Positions 42,881-54,945 of a stretch of 64,000 nt of DNA are shown one piece after another. The translations under genes and the position numbers were made by a program. The stretch lies in assembly GCA_037127315.1 (NCBI GenBank), contig JBBBDQ010001294.1, forward strand, positions 1,895,001 to 1,959,000. The letters run 5' to 3'. Each line of letters starts with the position of its first letter. Within the stretch, counting starts at the first letter, position 1. The DNA is from Ascarosepion bandense (lineage: Eukaryota > Mollusca > Cephalopoda > Sepiida > Sepiidae). The notes below the pieces were generated by a model. It saw only the letters and a list, made by a program, of their open reading frames with translations. It did not search any database and had not been told where the DNA came from.

Positions 42881-43147
42881 ATGATTAGTAATTTTGCTGT
42901 AAAAGATTTGGCTTTCTCTGAAGCAGCAGCAGCAGCTGATACTGACTTCTGGATACAATGTGTATTGCCTGACTTTATTGTTTACCAAAATTTACTCAGT
43001 ATATTTAATCAGGAAGTGTCTTATTTTATTGTGGGAAGATTTTACTGTAAATTGAATTTTTCCCATCAGGCATACAGATTCTCAAATGTGAATGTCTGCT
43101 TAAAGTTTGAAGTTTACAAGAAAAATAAATTCACTGAGTCTCCCTAA
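42881..43147 (+). CDS. Unrecognised 88-codon ORF
   Basis: Starts with a hydrophobic/acidic segment, an Ala5 run from a short GCA repeat, then [20 protein letters not shown]. Composition is more protein-like than the microsatellite ORFs but no domain is recognised. It follows a SINE and precedes simple repeats. Could be chance. Confidence 0.2.
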   Translation: MISNFAVKDLAFSEAAAAADTDFWIQCVLPDFIVYQNLLSIFNQEVSYFIVGRFYCKLNFSHQAYRFSNVNVCLKFEVYKKNKFTESP

Positions 43148-43380
43148 TGTGCTGGTTGATACATTTGAAGTAAATAATACGGTAAACTTAATAAATAACG
43201 ATGTTTTAAATTTTGTGCTGAATAATTTTTATAGGATAAGTAATGCTTACTATGCTTCCTACATATACACACCACTAATATACATATATGTATACAGAAA
43301 TGCATATGCAGGCTCATATATATAGGTATACAAAAAGATGTATATACATATATATAAAGAACTAAAGATGTGTATGTGGG

Positions 43381-43436
<56 letters not shown>

Positions 43437-43536
43437 TATATATAAATATATAAATGTTTATATATAAATATATATGTTTATATAAATATATATGTATATA
43501 TATATATATGTATGTATATCTATATGTGTATATATA

Positions 43537-43581
<45 letters not shown>

Positions 43582-43690
43582 ATATATGTATATATATGTA
43601 TATACATATATATGTGTGTATATTTATATGTTTATATATACATATGTATAATTATACATATATAAGTATATATATACATGTGTGTGTATG
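43381..43690. repeat. (TC)n and (TA)n-rich compound repeat
   Basis: TC repeat at 43381-43401, then TA and TATG motifs to 43690. Confidence 0.92.
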
Positions 43691-43959
43691 GGTGTGTCCA
43701 TTGTTCTGTATGTATGCATATGAATGTAAATAAGTAAGTAAAATGCAGATATTTTGCTCTATGCAAGATGACATGAAGGATAGTGCTTGACACTTCTGTG
43801 AAACATGTTGGCTAATCGCATCGAACAGTCCACTGACAGGTGGAACATTTTTTTGCCCCCAATCCTGAATATGGATGTTGTTGAAGCATGGTAGGGTTGG
43901 GGATTAGTCGATGATGAGCAGAATGACAGAATTTTCTAGGGAAAAGGTGGGTAAATGAA

Positions 43960-44333
43960 AAAGGCACATTCATAAAAGGAAAGAATCAAAGATGGGATTA
44001 AAGAGGGGGAAAGAATGAAATACATTCACTGAAGAAATGAAGAAAAACAACTGAATAAATTATTGATAAATATAAAAGAAGAAAGAACAAAACATTAAAT
44101 ATGAAAGAAAGATGTAAGAGAAAGATGAATAAATGAAAATAGATTTTATAAAAGAGAGACAGTCTGTTTCAGAAAAGATGTGTGAGAAAGAAAGAAAAAT
44201 ATGAAAATAGGCTATCAGTTTCAAAAATAAAAAACAAATGCAAATAAATTTAAGGAAATGAAGGGAGGTGGATTAAGAGAAAATTATTGAAAGAAAGAAA
44301 GTAAAAGAAAAAAAGGGAAGGAAGGAAGGAAGG

Positions 44334-44375
<42 letters not shown>

Positions 44376-45029
44376 ATGGAGGGAGAAAGGAATGAACAAA
44401 GCAAGGAATGAAGGAAATAAGGAGGAAAAGAAAGAAGAAAGGAAAACAGGAAGGAAAGAATGAAGGCAAGAAAGAAAGAAAAAAGAAAAAAGAAAGAAGA
44501 CAGGAAGGAAAAAAAGAAAGAAATATCTAAGAAAATGAAAAAGAATTTTCTGAAACAGGATCAAATGTAAATGGATTTTATAAAACGGAGATGTTTAAGA
44601 AAGAAACAAGCAAAAAAAGAAACAAACAAGGAAAAAGATCTAAGAAAGAGAAAAAGAAAGTTACTGAATAAGAAACTAAAAATATGTTTAAAAAAAAGCG
44701 ACACATGAAGAGGAAATGGTTGAAAGGGGGAAAACAAAGAAAAGAAAGAAATGAAAATTGTAAAGAAACTCAGGATTAAATTAGAAAAAGAAAAATGCAA
44801 CAAACAGTAACTAAAGTTAACATAAGGAAAAAAAAGTAAGAACGAAATAAAAAATGAAATAAGGTTAAATGGAAAAATGAAAATAGAAAAAGATGAAATA
44901 AATGAAGAGATTCAGAAAGAGAATAAGATTTACAAAAAAGTACACAGGAGGTGAAAAATAAGCCAGGAACATAAACCAAAATAAGAAAGAAAGAAACATT
45001 CAGCAAAATTTGTGTGAGATTTAAACTGA
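43960..45029 (+). repeat. Purine-rich tract, first part
   Basis: Mostly A and G on this strand. Perfect (GAAA)n at 44338-44375 with GGAA variants. The minus-strand Phe/Ser/Leu ORFs are repeat translations. Confidence 0.88.
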
Positions 45030-45030
45030 C

Positions 45031-45067
<37 letters not shown>

Positions 45068-45076
45068 AACATTCTG

Positions 45077-45122
<46 letters not shown>

Positions 45123-45131
45123 GAACATTCT

Positions 45132-45184
<53 letters not shown>

Positions 45185-45194
45185 GAACATTCTG

Positions 45195-45236
<42 letters not shown>

Positions 45237-45246
45237 GAACATTCTG

Positions 45247-45297
<51 letters not shown>

Positions 45298-45308
45298 AAC
45301 ATTCTGAA

Positions 45309-45340
<32 letters not shown>

Positions 45341-45350
45341 GAACATTCTC

Positions 45351-45392
<42 letters not shown>

Positions 45393-45402
45393 GAACATTC
45401 TG

Positions 45403-45436
<34 letters not shown>

Positions 45437-45486
45437 GAACATTCATAGATAGATAGATAGATAGATAGATAGGTAAAGAACATTCT

Positions 45487-45545
<59 letters not shown>

Positions 45546-45555
45546 AGAACATTCT

Positions 45556-45598
<43 letters not shown>

Positions 45599-45640
45599 GA
45601 ACATTCTGAGATAGATAGATAGATAGATAAAGAACATTCT

Positions 45641-45675
<35 letters not shown>

Positions 45676-45685
45676 AGAACATTCT

Positions 45686-45728
<43 letters not shown>

Positions 45729-45775
45729 GAACATTCTGAGATAGATAGATAGATAGATAGATAAAGAACATTCTC

Positions 45776-45829
<54 letters not shown>

Positions 45830-45839
45830 AGAACATTCT

Positions 45840-45885
<46 letters not shown>

Positions 45886-45915
45886 TGAACATTCTAAGAT
45901 AGATAGATAAATTAG
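45030..45915 (+). repeat. (GATA)n array with GAACATTC spacers
   Basis: About 17 blocks of GATA repeats (6 to 15 units each), separated by 10-13 bp spacers of the type aagaacattctgag/aagaacattctta; 15 of 17 keep GAACATTC. Spacing varies from about 35 to 65 bp. The minus strand reads (LSIY)n. Confidence 0.97.
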
Positions 45916-45929
45916 ATAGATAAAGGTAG

Positions 45930-46260
45930 AATATGAGTCCTGAACAGAAACTGGAATAAGAAAGAAAGTAAAAGATACTGTCTCTTGATTTTTTTCCCCT
46001 GTTTCATTTCTTTACATTAAAGGACTATACAAAGGAGACAATGTCAATATGACTAGTGGGGAAATTTTGATGAAAGTAAAGTGTGACCAAAAGAGGAACG
46101 ATGAAGTTTAAGATCATCTTGGATTCAAGCTGTCACTGATGCATGTCAAAGGAATGATGAGTATAGAGGGTCGAACATGGCTAGAGAAGAGGCATTAAAG
46201 ATAATGGTAAGGATTGCAGTGAGAAGTAAATATTTAATGTAGAGAAATTAATTCTTTATG
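45930..46260 (+). other. Non-repetitive island between purine tracts
   Basis: Roughly 46.0-46.25 kb is balanced sequence without repeats. No ORF of note. Confidence 0.4.
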
Positions 46261-48420
46261 TGGAATTGTTGAATGTAAATGGTATTGACAAAGAGGAGGA
46301 AAGTAGGAAGGAAAGCGGAAAATGAGAAGACAAAGGGGGAAAATATTCCCAAAGATAATGGAGAGAAGAAAATTGAGAAGAAAGATGGGAATGAAAAGAA
46401 AAAGGCAAGCTATAAGAAAAACAAAGAGTAAGTTTGAAAGACAGAAAGAAAGACAGAAAGAATAACAAAGAAAGAAAGAAAGAAAAACATAAAGAAAGAA
46501 TGATAGAGAGACAGAAAGAAAGAATGACAGATCAAAACATAAAAAAGAAAGACAGAAAGAAAGAAGGAAAGAAAGAAAAATAGAAAGAAAGAAAGAAAGA
46601 ATGATAGAGAGAAAAACATAAAGAAAGAATAACAAAGGAAGAAAGAATGTTAGAAAAACAAAAAGACAGAAAGAAAAAATGATAGAAAGAAAGGAAGACA
46701 TAAAGAAAGAATAACAAAAAAAAGAAAGAAAGACAGATAGAGAGAATGGCAGAAAGGAAGAAAGACAGAAAGAGATAAAGAAAGAATGACAAAGAGAGAA
46801 TGACAGAAAGAAAGATCAACAGAAAGAAAGAAAGATATACAGAAAGAAAAAGAGAAAGAATGGCAAATATAGAAAGACTAAAAGAAGGAATGACAAACAG
46901 GGACAAAAAGAAAGAGAGGTAGACAGAAAGAAATAATGGCAAGAAAGAAAAAAAGAAAGAAAGACAGAAAGTATGACAACGATATAAAGATGGAAAGAAA
47001 GAATGATGAAGAAAGACAGAATGAAGGGCAAAGAAAAAATGTTAAAAAGAATAGCAAAGAAAGAAATACAGATTGGAAAAATGACAAAGAAAGAAAAAAT
47101 GACAAGGAAAGAAAGACAGAAAAATGAATGAAAGAAAGAATGGCAGAAAGAAATACAGAAAGAGAGATAGATGGAAAAATGGTTAGAGAGATTGAAAAAA
47201 GAAATGTTCAGTTTTAAGTTATTAAATGTACAAAGCAGGCAAAAAAAGGTAAACATTATGTAAAAGTTTGAATAGTTATGATGAAGGAATAAATAAGCTT
47301 AAAATTTTACAATAAATTATAAAGGAAAATAGATTTGCCTCGATATGAAAAGAAACCAAAATTGATAGATAAGAACAAATTCTATAGGTAGGAAGCAATA
47401 AAAGAAAATTGGAATAAAATTAAAACAAGATCAGTTTAGACAAAAATGACTTTGAAGAAAAAGAGATAGAAAATGCTCCTAATGATAAAAGAGTAGAAGA
47501 AAAAAGTTATGAAAGTGTAAGAAAGAAAAAAATTAGAAAATGCTAAAGAGTCACAAAAAAAAAGAGAAGAAAAGTAAAAATGCTCTTGGTAAATAATAAT
47601 AAAAACAATAAAGAGAAAATATAGGAAATCTTCTTGGCGATAAAAAAGAAAGAACTGATATACAACATATTCTAAGGAAGAAGGGAAGAAGAAAAAACGA
47701 AGAAGAAAAAGAAAGTAAAGAAAAGAAAGTAGAAAAAGAATCAGAAGAAAGAAAGAAGAAGGAGAACAAATGAATAAAGAAATAATCAGAAGAAAGAGTG
47801 AAAGAAGCAAATAAAAGAAAGAACCAGAAGAAAGAAAGAAAGAAAGAAATAAAGAAAGAAAGAGATGAAAGAAAAAAAGCAGAAAAAAGAAAGAATCAGA
47901 AAAAAGAAAGAATGAAAGAAGCAGAAGAAAAGAAGATAGATAGAAAGAAGCAGAAGAAAGAAAGAAAGAAGCAGAAGAAAAAGAAAAGCAGGAGAAAGAA
48001 AGTAGCAGAAAAAAGAAAGAAGCAGAAGAAATAAGAAAAGAAGAAAGAAAGAATCAAAAGAAAGAAATAAAGAAAAAAAAGAAACTGAAGAAAAAATAAA
48101 GAAGCCACAGAAAGAAAGAAAGAATCAGAAGTAAGAAAGAAGTAGAAGAAAGAAAGTGACAGAAGAAAGAGGAAAAAAGAAAAAGAAAAAGAAAGAAAGA
48201 AAAAGAAGAAAGGAAAAAGAAAGAAAAGGAAGAGATAAGAAATACTCTTAGTGATGAAAGATTAAAAGAAGAAGATAAAAGAAAAAGAAGTAATGAATGT
48301 GTAAGAGAAAACAATTAGAAAATGTTACAGAGTTAGAGAAAAATAAAAAGAACAGAGAGAGAGAGAGAGAAAGAGAAAGAGAGAGAGAGAGCAAGAAAAC
48401 TATTGTAACTGGCAAAGGAT
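46261..48420 (+). repeat. Purine-rich (GAAA/GACAGAAA) tract, second part
   Basis: About 2.1 kb of agaaagaaaga and gacagaaagaaagaatg variants, later gaagcagaagaaagaaag units (47.8-48.2 kb), ending in (GA)n at 48355-48395. All long ORFs on both strands are low complexity. Confidence 0.92.
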
Positions 48421-49195
48421 GCAGACATATGAACAGTAGTATCATGGAATTTCATTTGTCTCCTACTTTAATATGAAAGACAACAAAAACAAAATGTATA
48501 AGTTGAAAGAAAAGAGCTGACAAAGTTAACCCTGTTAGCAAAAAAGAATTTAAGAAAAAAAAATGCTTAGCAATGTGACTCTTCCTTCCATCACAGAATT
48601 ACTGTCATCTTGAAGAAAGTCATTTGATAGTCATGCCTGCCTGAAATAAACTCTTCATTTTGGCAAACCAGGCAGAAGATCTGAATGCAAGATTGAAAAT
48701 TTATTTTTGCTCTTTTCTCCTTTTTTTATCGCATCTACTTATTTCGTTCTTACTTTGATCTTGTCTATCACTAGCTTTGAAGCATCAGATCTGTTATCCT
48801 TAGTGGCCATTTTGTCATCGTTCCAGTGATTTTATAATATCAACAATAATTTTTACAATAAAACTCTTTGTGTTTTGCTTGACTATACTTTAGTATTGCT
48901 TATAATATATCATATTATAAGCTAAATATTAAAATTTAAAGCTGATCTATTAAAAATAAAGGTATGGTGTATTCTAACCTCCAGGGGTGTAACTTATGAA
49001 AGATAAATTGTCCAGCATTCAATGCCAGATAATAAGATGGATATTACATAGTCAACTAGTCAACAGCTACCTAAGTAAAGAAAATATCTCAATAAAATTA
49101 CTATGGCAATGTAAAACCACCCTACTATCAGTCTCAAGAAAGTTCTGTTGAATTATGATTTTATTTTTAGGAAATGATAAGGATTTTATTGTTTT
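48421..49195 (+). other. Unrecognised sequence with aataaa
   Basis: Balanced sequence of unknown nature. acaataaaactctttgtgtt at 48857-48876 could be a polyadenylation signal, so a transcript 3' end on the plus strand is conceivable. No ORF is supported. Confidence 0.3.
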
Positions 49196-49199
49196 ATAT

Positions 49200-49760
49200 A
49201 TATATATACAGTAAGGTTTACCCTTTACAAGGCCTGGGGGTCACTCAAAGTACAGGGTTACATAAGGAGTTGGTTTATACAGATATAAGAGGAAGATAAC
49301 AATTAATCTTAGGCTTGAACAGATTAAGATTGTAGTGATCAGGAAAACACTCCCTTGGAAGTCAGTTCCACAGAGAAGTTGTTTGCGGGAAGAAGCTGTT
49401 CCAGTAAAACTTACTACTCACCAGTGAAATACAGGGAGAATGTTGATGGTTTGCTACAATATGAGTGGCATGGCAGGTCTTGTTCATGAAGGTTAGAACA
49501 GGTGAAACCAAGAAATACACTTTGTCCGAATACTTTTCATGGAAGTAGTGACAGAACAATGAGAGGCTTGCCACATTCTACCTGTGTGAGATAGGTTGGA
49601 GGGTGAAAATTAATTCATCACCTAAAAGGACTGGAAAGTGACGACTGGTCAGCTGACACCCAAATATGACAACAGTACTCCAGATTTGGCTCTTGTAAAG
49701 GTAGATGATAATAGGAGTCAGAAAACCAACTATTTATCCTGTATCTTTAGTAGCGGTAGA
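49200..49760 (-). pseudogene. LINE polymerase C-terminus, 70-codon frame plus flanks
   Basis: Frame 49574-49362 reads MASLSLFCHYFHEKYSDKVY, THIVANHQHSPCISLV and SKFYWNSFFPQTTSLWN, the terminal block of jockey/CR1-like RTs. Upstream, LYKSQIWSTVVIFGC, LLGDELIFTLQPISHR are recognisable across stops. 5'-truncated. The 3' region extends to about 49200. Confidence 0.8.
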
Positions 49761-49819
49761 TCATAAGTATGAATTTCACTCAAGGTCAGGAAATTTATCT
49801 ATGCTTCTGAAAAGAGGTA

Positions 49820-50116
49820 GTATTTACACTATTTACATTGTTTGAACAATTGTCCTCATTTTTACTGCTATGTCTATGACGTTTCAGTTGTTGTATGCTC
49901 TGGCCTTCTTCAAGGCTAGGAATTTTGAATTACGATCACTGAGGTACATCATTCTCATTCCATGTGCAATGTCACTTCTGGTAGCCATATAATTATCTCC
50001 CTTTAACTTAACTGTCTATGTTATTTGTTCACTATTGCTGTAGCCTGGTATTGAACTCACAACTCTTTGAGTCAAGTCACTGGAACTAACCAATGCCTGT
50101 ATACACTGGGCCATAT
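49820..50116 (-). mobile_element. SINE family B, nearly full-length
   Basis: On the minus strand: A-box-like tggcccagtgtat, B-box-like gtgagttcaataccagg, body caatagtgaacaaataac and agaatgatgtacctcagtga, and the 3' end caattgttcaaacaatgtaa. About 295 bp. Confidence 0.85.
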
Positions 50117-50215
50117 GTCCTTGAGCATCTGAAAAAGACCAGAGCATACAACAGTCAAAACGTCATAAACATGGCAGTAAGGATGAAGACAATAGTCCAA
50201 ACTATGTAAATAGTG
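50117..50215 (+). mobile_element. SINE B 3' fragment, inverted beside full copy
   Basis: agcatacaacagtcaaaacg to tccaaactatgtaaatagtg repeats the last 95 bp or so of the family in opposite orientation, directly adjoining the head of the previous copy. Confidence 0.82.
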
Positions 50216-50289
50216 TCAGGAAATTTGTGGTTTATTCTTAACAGTTGATTTGTTTCCGAGTTTGATATCAGTCATGGAGTTAAAAGGGA

Positions 50290-50720
50290 TTTTTTTTTTT
50301 TTTTAATCATTTCACCCCGAGCAAGGCAGAAACGCCACTGATGTGCAGGGGGTTACATAAATGTAAAAAGATTAATTAGAAAAGAGTGAGGAGTACAAGC
50401 TAGTTAGAAAGGAACAATAGAAAGCTGAGAAAGCAGGTGCAATGACAGATACATAGGCGGAGAGAAAGTGAAGGTTATACAGGGGAGGGGAGAGAGCTAG
50501 AGTCCAGTGGTTAGTAGATGAGTATTAACTTTGCATTTAAATTTCTGGAGGTTGTAGCCATCAGGAAAGCAAGAATACGGGAGTGAGTTCCACAGGCGGG
50601 AAGTGCGAGAGAGGAAGCTGCAGGAGTAGAATTGTCGTCTGCATTTGGCTAACTTGACTGTGAATGGATGGGACCCAGTTGCCAGTCTGGTTGCAAATTT
50701 TGTGAAGATTTTGCCTAATA
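50290..50720 (-). pseudogene. LINE 3' end: RT C-terminus and 3' UTR
   Basis: Minus strand from 50720: FTKFATRLATGSHPFTVK, SRTSRLWNSLPYSCFP and YNLQKFKCKVNTHLL, then stop and a 3' UTR ending in the ccctgcacatcagtggcgtt/gccttgctcggggtgaaatg terminus with a T-run on the plus strand. Few substitutions in the coding part; the best-kept member of this family after 62.9 kb. Confidence 0.85.
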
Positions 50721-51335
50721 GTAAATTAAATTCACCCTAAAATTTTTTTCATTTTTTAAACATGACAATCTAGATGACTGATTCTAGAATAGAGAAGCAA
50801 ACAAACTGATGTCTTATGGAACAGTAATTATATAAGGATGGTAAGAGTTGTGTTATCCAAGTTAAATTTTGTCTCTTATTTGTCAAATATTTGAGATCCG
50901 TTTTCATGTGAAATCCCAACTCATAAAGTCTGAAGAATCATTGAAGATTTCATAAAATCGGATCAAGTAAATCTCAATGAGTGGCCAGGAATTTATTTGA
51001 GCTTAAAAATTATGAAAGATTTTTCTCTTATCCACTACCCACAAAAATAAAATAAATTTAAATTTAAATTTAAAAGACATAAAGAAAAGATTAAAAAATA
51101 ATTGAAAAAAATTTTTAACGCAAAAAATAACACATTAAAACTGATTTCAAGAGATTGAATTCTGAATTCAATTTTATTCTAGAAATCAGTAATATTTGCA
51201 AATAATGACTGATTTGTTTTTATGGTTTATCAACCTTTTAAAGATAAAACAGAAAATAATTTTAGATTGTAAGGAATTTTTAGAGATAATAATGATTTAT
51301 TGATAAAAGTTCTACTAATTGCCCCATAGATTGTA
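50721..51335. other. No gene recognised
   Basis: AT-rich, with a short (aaattt)n stretch near 51055. Confidence 0.4.
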
Positions 51336-51339
51336 GGAA

Positions 51340-51460
51340 GAAGAGCTGGATTCATATCTTTCCCAAGACGTAAATGAATCTAATGAATATGACTGGAATT
51401 GGAACTCAGCTCTCCAATTTTCAATTCTGTGTCATCATCCATTATACCAGCTGTACATCC
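51340..51460 (-). mobile_element. SINE family C head fragment
   Basis: tatctttcccaagacgtaaa to cagctctccaattttcaatt and ccattataccag correspond to the head and first body part of the family. Confidence 0.6.
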
Positions 51461-51569
51461 ATGCTTACAGCACCTAGTATTTCTAAGGGGTTGTTTATTT
51501 AGACACTGAACCACCTGACTGTTGCTTAATCATATGAGAACCAGTGTTGAAATGTGATATAATAATCAA

Positions 51570-51880
51570 TTAATCAAGTGCAATATGTAATACATGCTTT
51601 GGCAATCATGTCTTGAAAGAGACATGACTGACTGGGCAGAAGATTTTCCCACAGTAGGTTGCCATTACTTTCTGTGGAGAGATTGGTTGTTGACCAAGGC
51701 TATAAAAACACAATCTGTCCAGCTATTTAAAAGAAAAAAGTAAAGAAAAGAGCCAAATTAATACTTTTCCCAAGGGTATTTGTGCATAAGAGAATTCCAC
51801 AAATTCAACTGGAATTCAGACTCAGTCGACCAATTTTTTGTTCTGAGCTGATACCCACTGCACCACAACAATTTAGATTG
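51570..51880 (-). mobile_element. SINE family C, full-length
   Basis: Complete from the tRNA-like head (complement of acccactgcaccacaac) to caagtgcaatatgtaataca. The middle carries a purine-rich replacement. Confidence 0.85.
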
Positions 51881-52245
51881 ATTGATTTATTTATAAGTGG
51901 TCCTTTTTTTTTGCATTCTTTAAAACTTCCATCCATGTTATTCTCATCCTCCTCCTGTAGATCCATATTCCTGCTGTTTGAATTCTATTATGTTGTATAT
52001 CTTCTAAGAAGAAAATTATGTGTTTTTGATATTCTGCTTTTTATTCTGATTGATTAATTTTTTTTATCAACCCTTTGTGAGTTATTTAAAGCAAAAACAT
52101 ATTTAAGATTGCAAGAATTGTTGAGTTGATTCCTTTTGGAAAAATAATAGTTTATAAAATTTAAATTTACACAGGTGGCACTGCTAAGTAATTTGCATGA
52201 GAATAGTTATTAGATTATTATTAGAAAATCATTGACCTAGCCTGT

Positions 52246-52680
52246 ATATATAATATATAAGCCACTTACTAAAGCCATTTTGTTTAGTTTCTTGTAAATA
52301 GTATTTTCCATTGTATTCATTTTTTTTATTTTTAAACTTGCTAATTCCCACTGCCAACAGAAAAATTGTACATATGGGACTGGTTAGATTTTCACAGAGT
52401 CTTTGAGGTATTATGGCGTTTGTAGTAAAAATGGTAAGTAAGAATATGATAAGAATTATATATAATATATAAGCCACTTACTAAAATCATTTTGTTTAGT
52501 TTCTTGTAAATAGTATTTTCCATCGCATAAATATTCATTAGGGTTTTTCATTTTTTCAATTTTAAACTTCTTATTTCCCACTGCCAACACAAAAATTGTA
52601 CATATGGGTTGGTTAGATTTTCACAGAGTTTTTCAGGTATTATAGTATTTGTAGTAAGAATGGTAAGTGAGAATGTAATG
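52246..52680 (+). repeat. Tandem duplication of about 212 bp
   Basis: tataatatataagccactta through ggtaagtaagaat (52246-52450) is repeated at 52458-52680 with about 10 percent differences. Both copies contain ttcccactgccaacagaaaa-like sequence. Confidence 0.9.
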
Positions 52681-53029
52681 CTTTGGTGCAGGGAACATTC
52701 TTATAGTCTGCTTGGGTGAGCAAATGAGGCTAGCTATCTTAAAGACAGTTGAAGACTAGCCTCCCTCAATCCCCATTTTTGGCATTGTGCCACATTTTTT
52801 GTAATTTTTTACAAAAATAAATATCATATATATATACCACCAAGTGAGAAGAAAAAAGTTATTTAGGAGTGAAGGTGACCATAGAGCAGAAGGAGAAGGC
52901 GACGAAAAAAAAGAAGACAAACAGAGAGGTGAATTCAACAGGAATTTAACCAGAATAATTCATTTTTTGTAATTGGATATTGCATTAACAAGTTTTTGAT
53001 AGGTAATGATTTTTTTCAAATATACTTAC
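52681..53029. other. No gene recognised
   Basis: The 60-codon minus-strand ORF at 52756-52938 has no recognisable domain. Confidence 0.4.
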
Positions 53030-53915
53030 TAGTTAACCCATAGATGGGAGAGAGATGGATTTGTGGTGATACCGACCGAGCAAAAGCAAGGGACCGGATG
53101 TTTTGCTCTATACCGACCAGAAAGCAAATGAACAAAACTCGTCATTGCACATCCGAGTTTGCGCAGATGTTCCGGTTGAAAAATAAAAATTAATCAAATA
53201 TCAAATTTCCATTTCGCGAGCCTACGCAAATTTTATTTACCAGCCAATGGGAAGCCCAGAATCAAATACAAGTGTGAAATTCAAAATGATCTGCTTTTGA
53301 TCCAAAAAGCAGATATAAAACGCAGATACAGACAAGCACCCAGCAGACAGACAGGCAAGAGTAACCAGTGTCTCCCCTTGACTTAAGTCTAGCGGCTACT
53401 ATGCTTGCCTCTTTTCTTCTTCACTGTCTCAAAAGTAGTTACTGACCTAAGGAGCAACTACTTCAACGACATTCCTCACATACCTCCACTCCCCATATTC
53501 GTAAGCCTTTAATCTCTTTCAGCTCATTATTTGCCATGAACATTGTAACCTCTGTTGAACCTTTATTTCAAGTATTACTTTAATTGTAAAACATTAATTG
53601 CTATGTGTATATATAAATGATATTTTCAACTCAATTTGCTTTTCTTGATTTTATAATCATTTTATGACTTATAGTGAGCTATCTACCACAAGGCCAAATT
53701 CCATTAACCTGCAAGAATTTACAACTTCCCTTCACTAGAACGAACTCCCACTACTAACCAGAAAAAGAATAGATAAAATACCCGCTATAAATTGGTGACC
53801 CTGATCTTTCCAAAGGGTATTTATGCATAAGTGACTGTAACAATTTTGACTGGAATTTAAATTCAGCTCTTTGATTTCTTCTGTCAAGCTATTTTCCTTG
53901 ACACCACCTGTGTAT
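53030..53915 (-). mobile_element. SINE family C split by an LTR
   Basis: 53030-53061 (ttaacccatagatgggagag) and 53804-53915 (ctttccaaagggtatttatg to the head) belong to one SINE C. Confidence 0.75.
53062..53803 (+). mobile_element. Probable solo LTR, about 740 bp
   Basis: Begins tgtggtgataccgaccgagc immediately after a SINE segment. A TATA-like gatataaaacgcagat lies at 53312, followed by a moderately GC-rich stretch. The right end ctataaattggtgaccctga resembles the LTR/primer-binding junction of Ty3-type elements, so a few internal bases may remain. No gag-pol follows; the SINE resumes. Edges are approximate and a target duplication was not resolved. Confidence 0.55.
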
Positions 53916-53939
53916 CTAATACTTTACTGTATTAAACAT

Positions 53940-54870
53940 GTAATTGTTCAAGAATTTTGATGACCTGGAACAAGGATATGTCTTCTTGCCAGATCTATTC
54001 AAACTATACAGCCAGGCAATTCTGAGAGTCCTGCCAGGATTTGTCACTGGCGGCCACTATCTGAACAATATAAGATATACAGATGACAAAGTGCTGACAG
54101 CAGATGCGGAAAGGATACTACAAGATCTCGTACAGAAAGAAAGTGGAAATAAATGCCTACATATAAACTACAAGAAAACTGAATGCTTGGTAACAGTAAA
54201 AAGAGGAGCCCAAAATACCAACTACAGGTCTGAGATGCTAAAATCAAGCAGGTACAGGAATTTAAATACCTTGAAAGTATTCTAACAAAGGACAGAAAGT
54301 GCAACACTGAGATCCGAAGGCATATTGACATGGTCAAGGATGTATTCCAAAAGCTGAGTAGAGTATTAAGGGACAGGAAAATTTTGATGGAAAAAAAGAA
54401 GAGAGAACTAAACTGTTATGTGATGTTGTTTGTCAATATGACAGCAAATGCTGAATCATCTGAAGATGAAGGAAAGATTGAAGCAACCAAAATGTGGTTC
54501 TACAAAAGGATGCTGAGGATACCATGAGCTGAACATGTGAGCAATGACAATGTTTTAGAGAGGATAGATATAGAAAGGAAACTAATACTTAGCATCAGAA
54601 AAAGACAGCTGAAGTTTCTGAGACATTTAATGTGGAAGGAGGGCTTACTGAATCAGATACTCACAGGACAGATAGAGGGAAATAGAAACAGAGGAAAGCA
54701 CCGAGTGACATACTTGATGGGCTTGAGCAAATGGATGGCACAGCAGGGTTTGGGAGGAGTATCAAGAGAAAGGGTGTTAAGATCTACAAGGAATAAAGAG
54801 GTATAGAAGGCCATGATTGTCTATGTCCTGAAGGGACACGGCACATAGAAGAAGAAGAAGAAGAACAGAG
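53940..54870 (+). pseudogene. Decayed RTE-like LINE
   Basis: Fragments in order: GYVFLPDLFKLYSQAILR (motif B region), NNIRYTDDKVLTADAE (motif C, YTDD intact), KCLHINYKKTECLV, then in other frames VKDVFQKLSRVLRDRK, KMWFYKRMLRIP, IRKRQLKFLRHLMWKE and GQIEGNRNRGKHRVTYL. It parallels the ORF at 38702-39502 but extends further 5' and carries several frameshifts and stops. The 3' end is (GAA)n at 54849-54865. Confidence 0.85.
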
Positions 54871-54945
54871 TGGGCGTGGTTTGAGAAAAACGAAATGTTA
54901 GAAGTGAATAAGGCTGCAATAATTACAGAACATAAGGGTCTTTCT
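54871..54945 (+). repeat. Single copy of 123-bp repeat core
   Basis: gagtgggcgtggtttgagaa, gttagaagtgaataaggctg and attacagaac match the tandem unit at 57998-58360. Confidence 0.65.

Noticed and set aside
42881..43147. Poly-Ala protein as a host gene
   Set aside because: A short GCA repeat explains the Ala run. No domain or splice evidence, so it is kept only as a low-confidence ORF.
44930..45682. Long (LSIY)n ORFs on the minus strand
   Set aside because: They are the translation of (GATA)n repeats in all open frames. No start context or conserved domain.
45030..45915. CRISPR-like look of repeats and spacers
   Set aside because: The repeat part is a tetranucleotide run of variable length and the spacers are the same sequence each time, the opposite of a CRISPR array.
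45030..45915. Sex-chromosome marker because of GATA repeats (Bkm-like)
   Set aside because: GATA arrays occur on many chromosomes. Nothing else here indicates sex linkage.
46234..48445. Large hydrophobic ORFs on the minus strand and Lys/Glu-rich ORFs on the plus strand
   Set aside because: Translations of the purine tract; low complexity in every frame.
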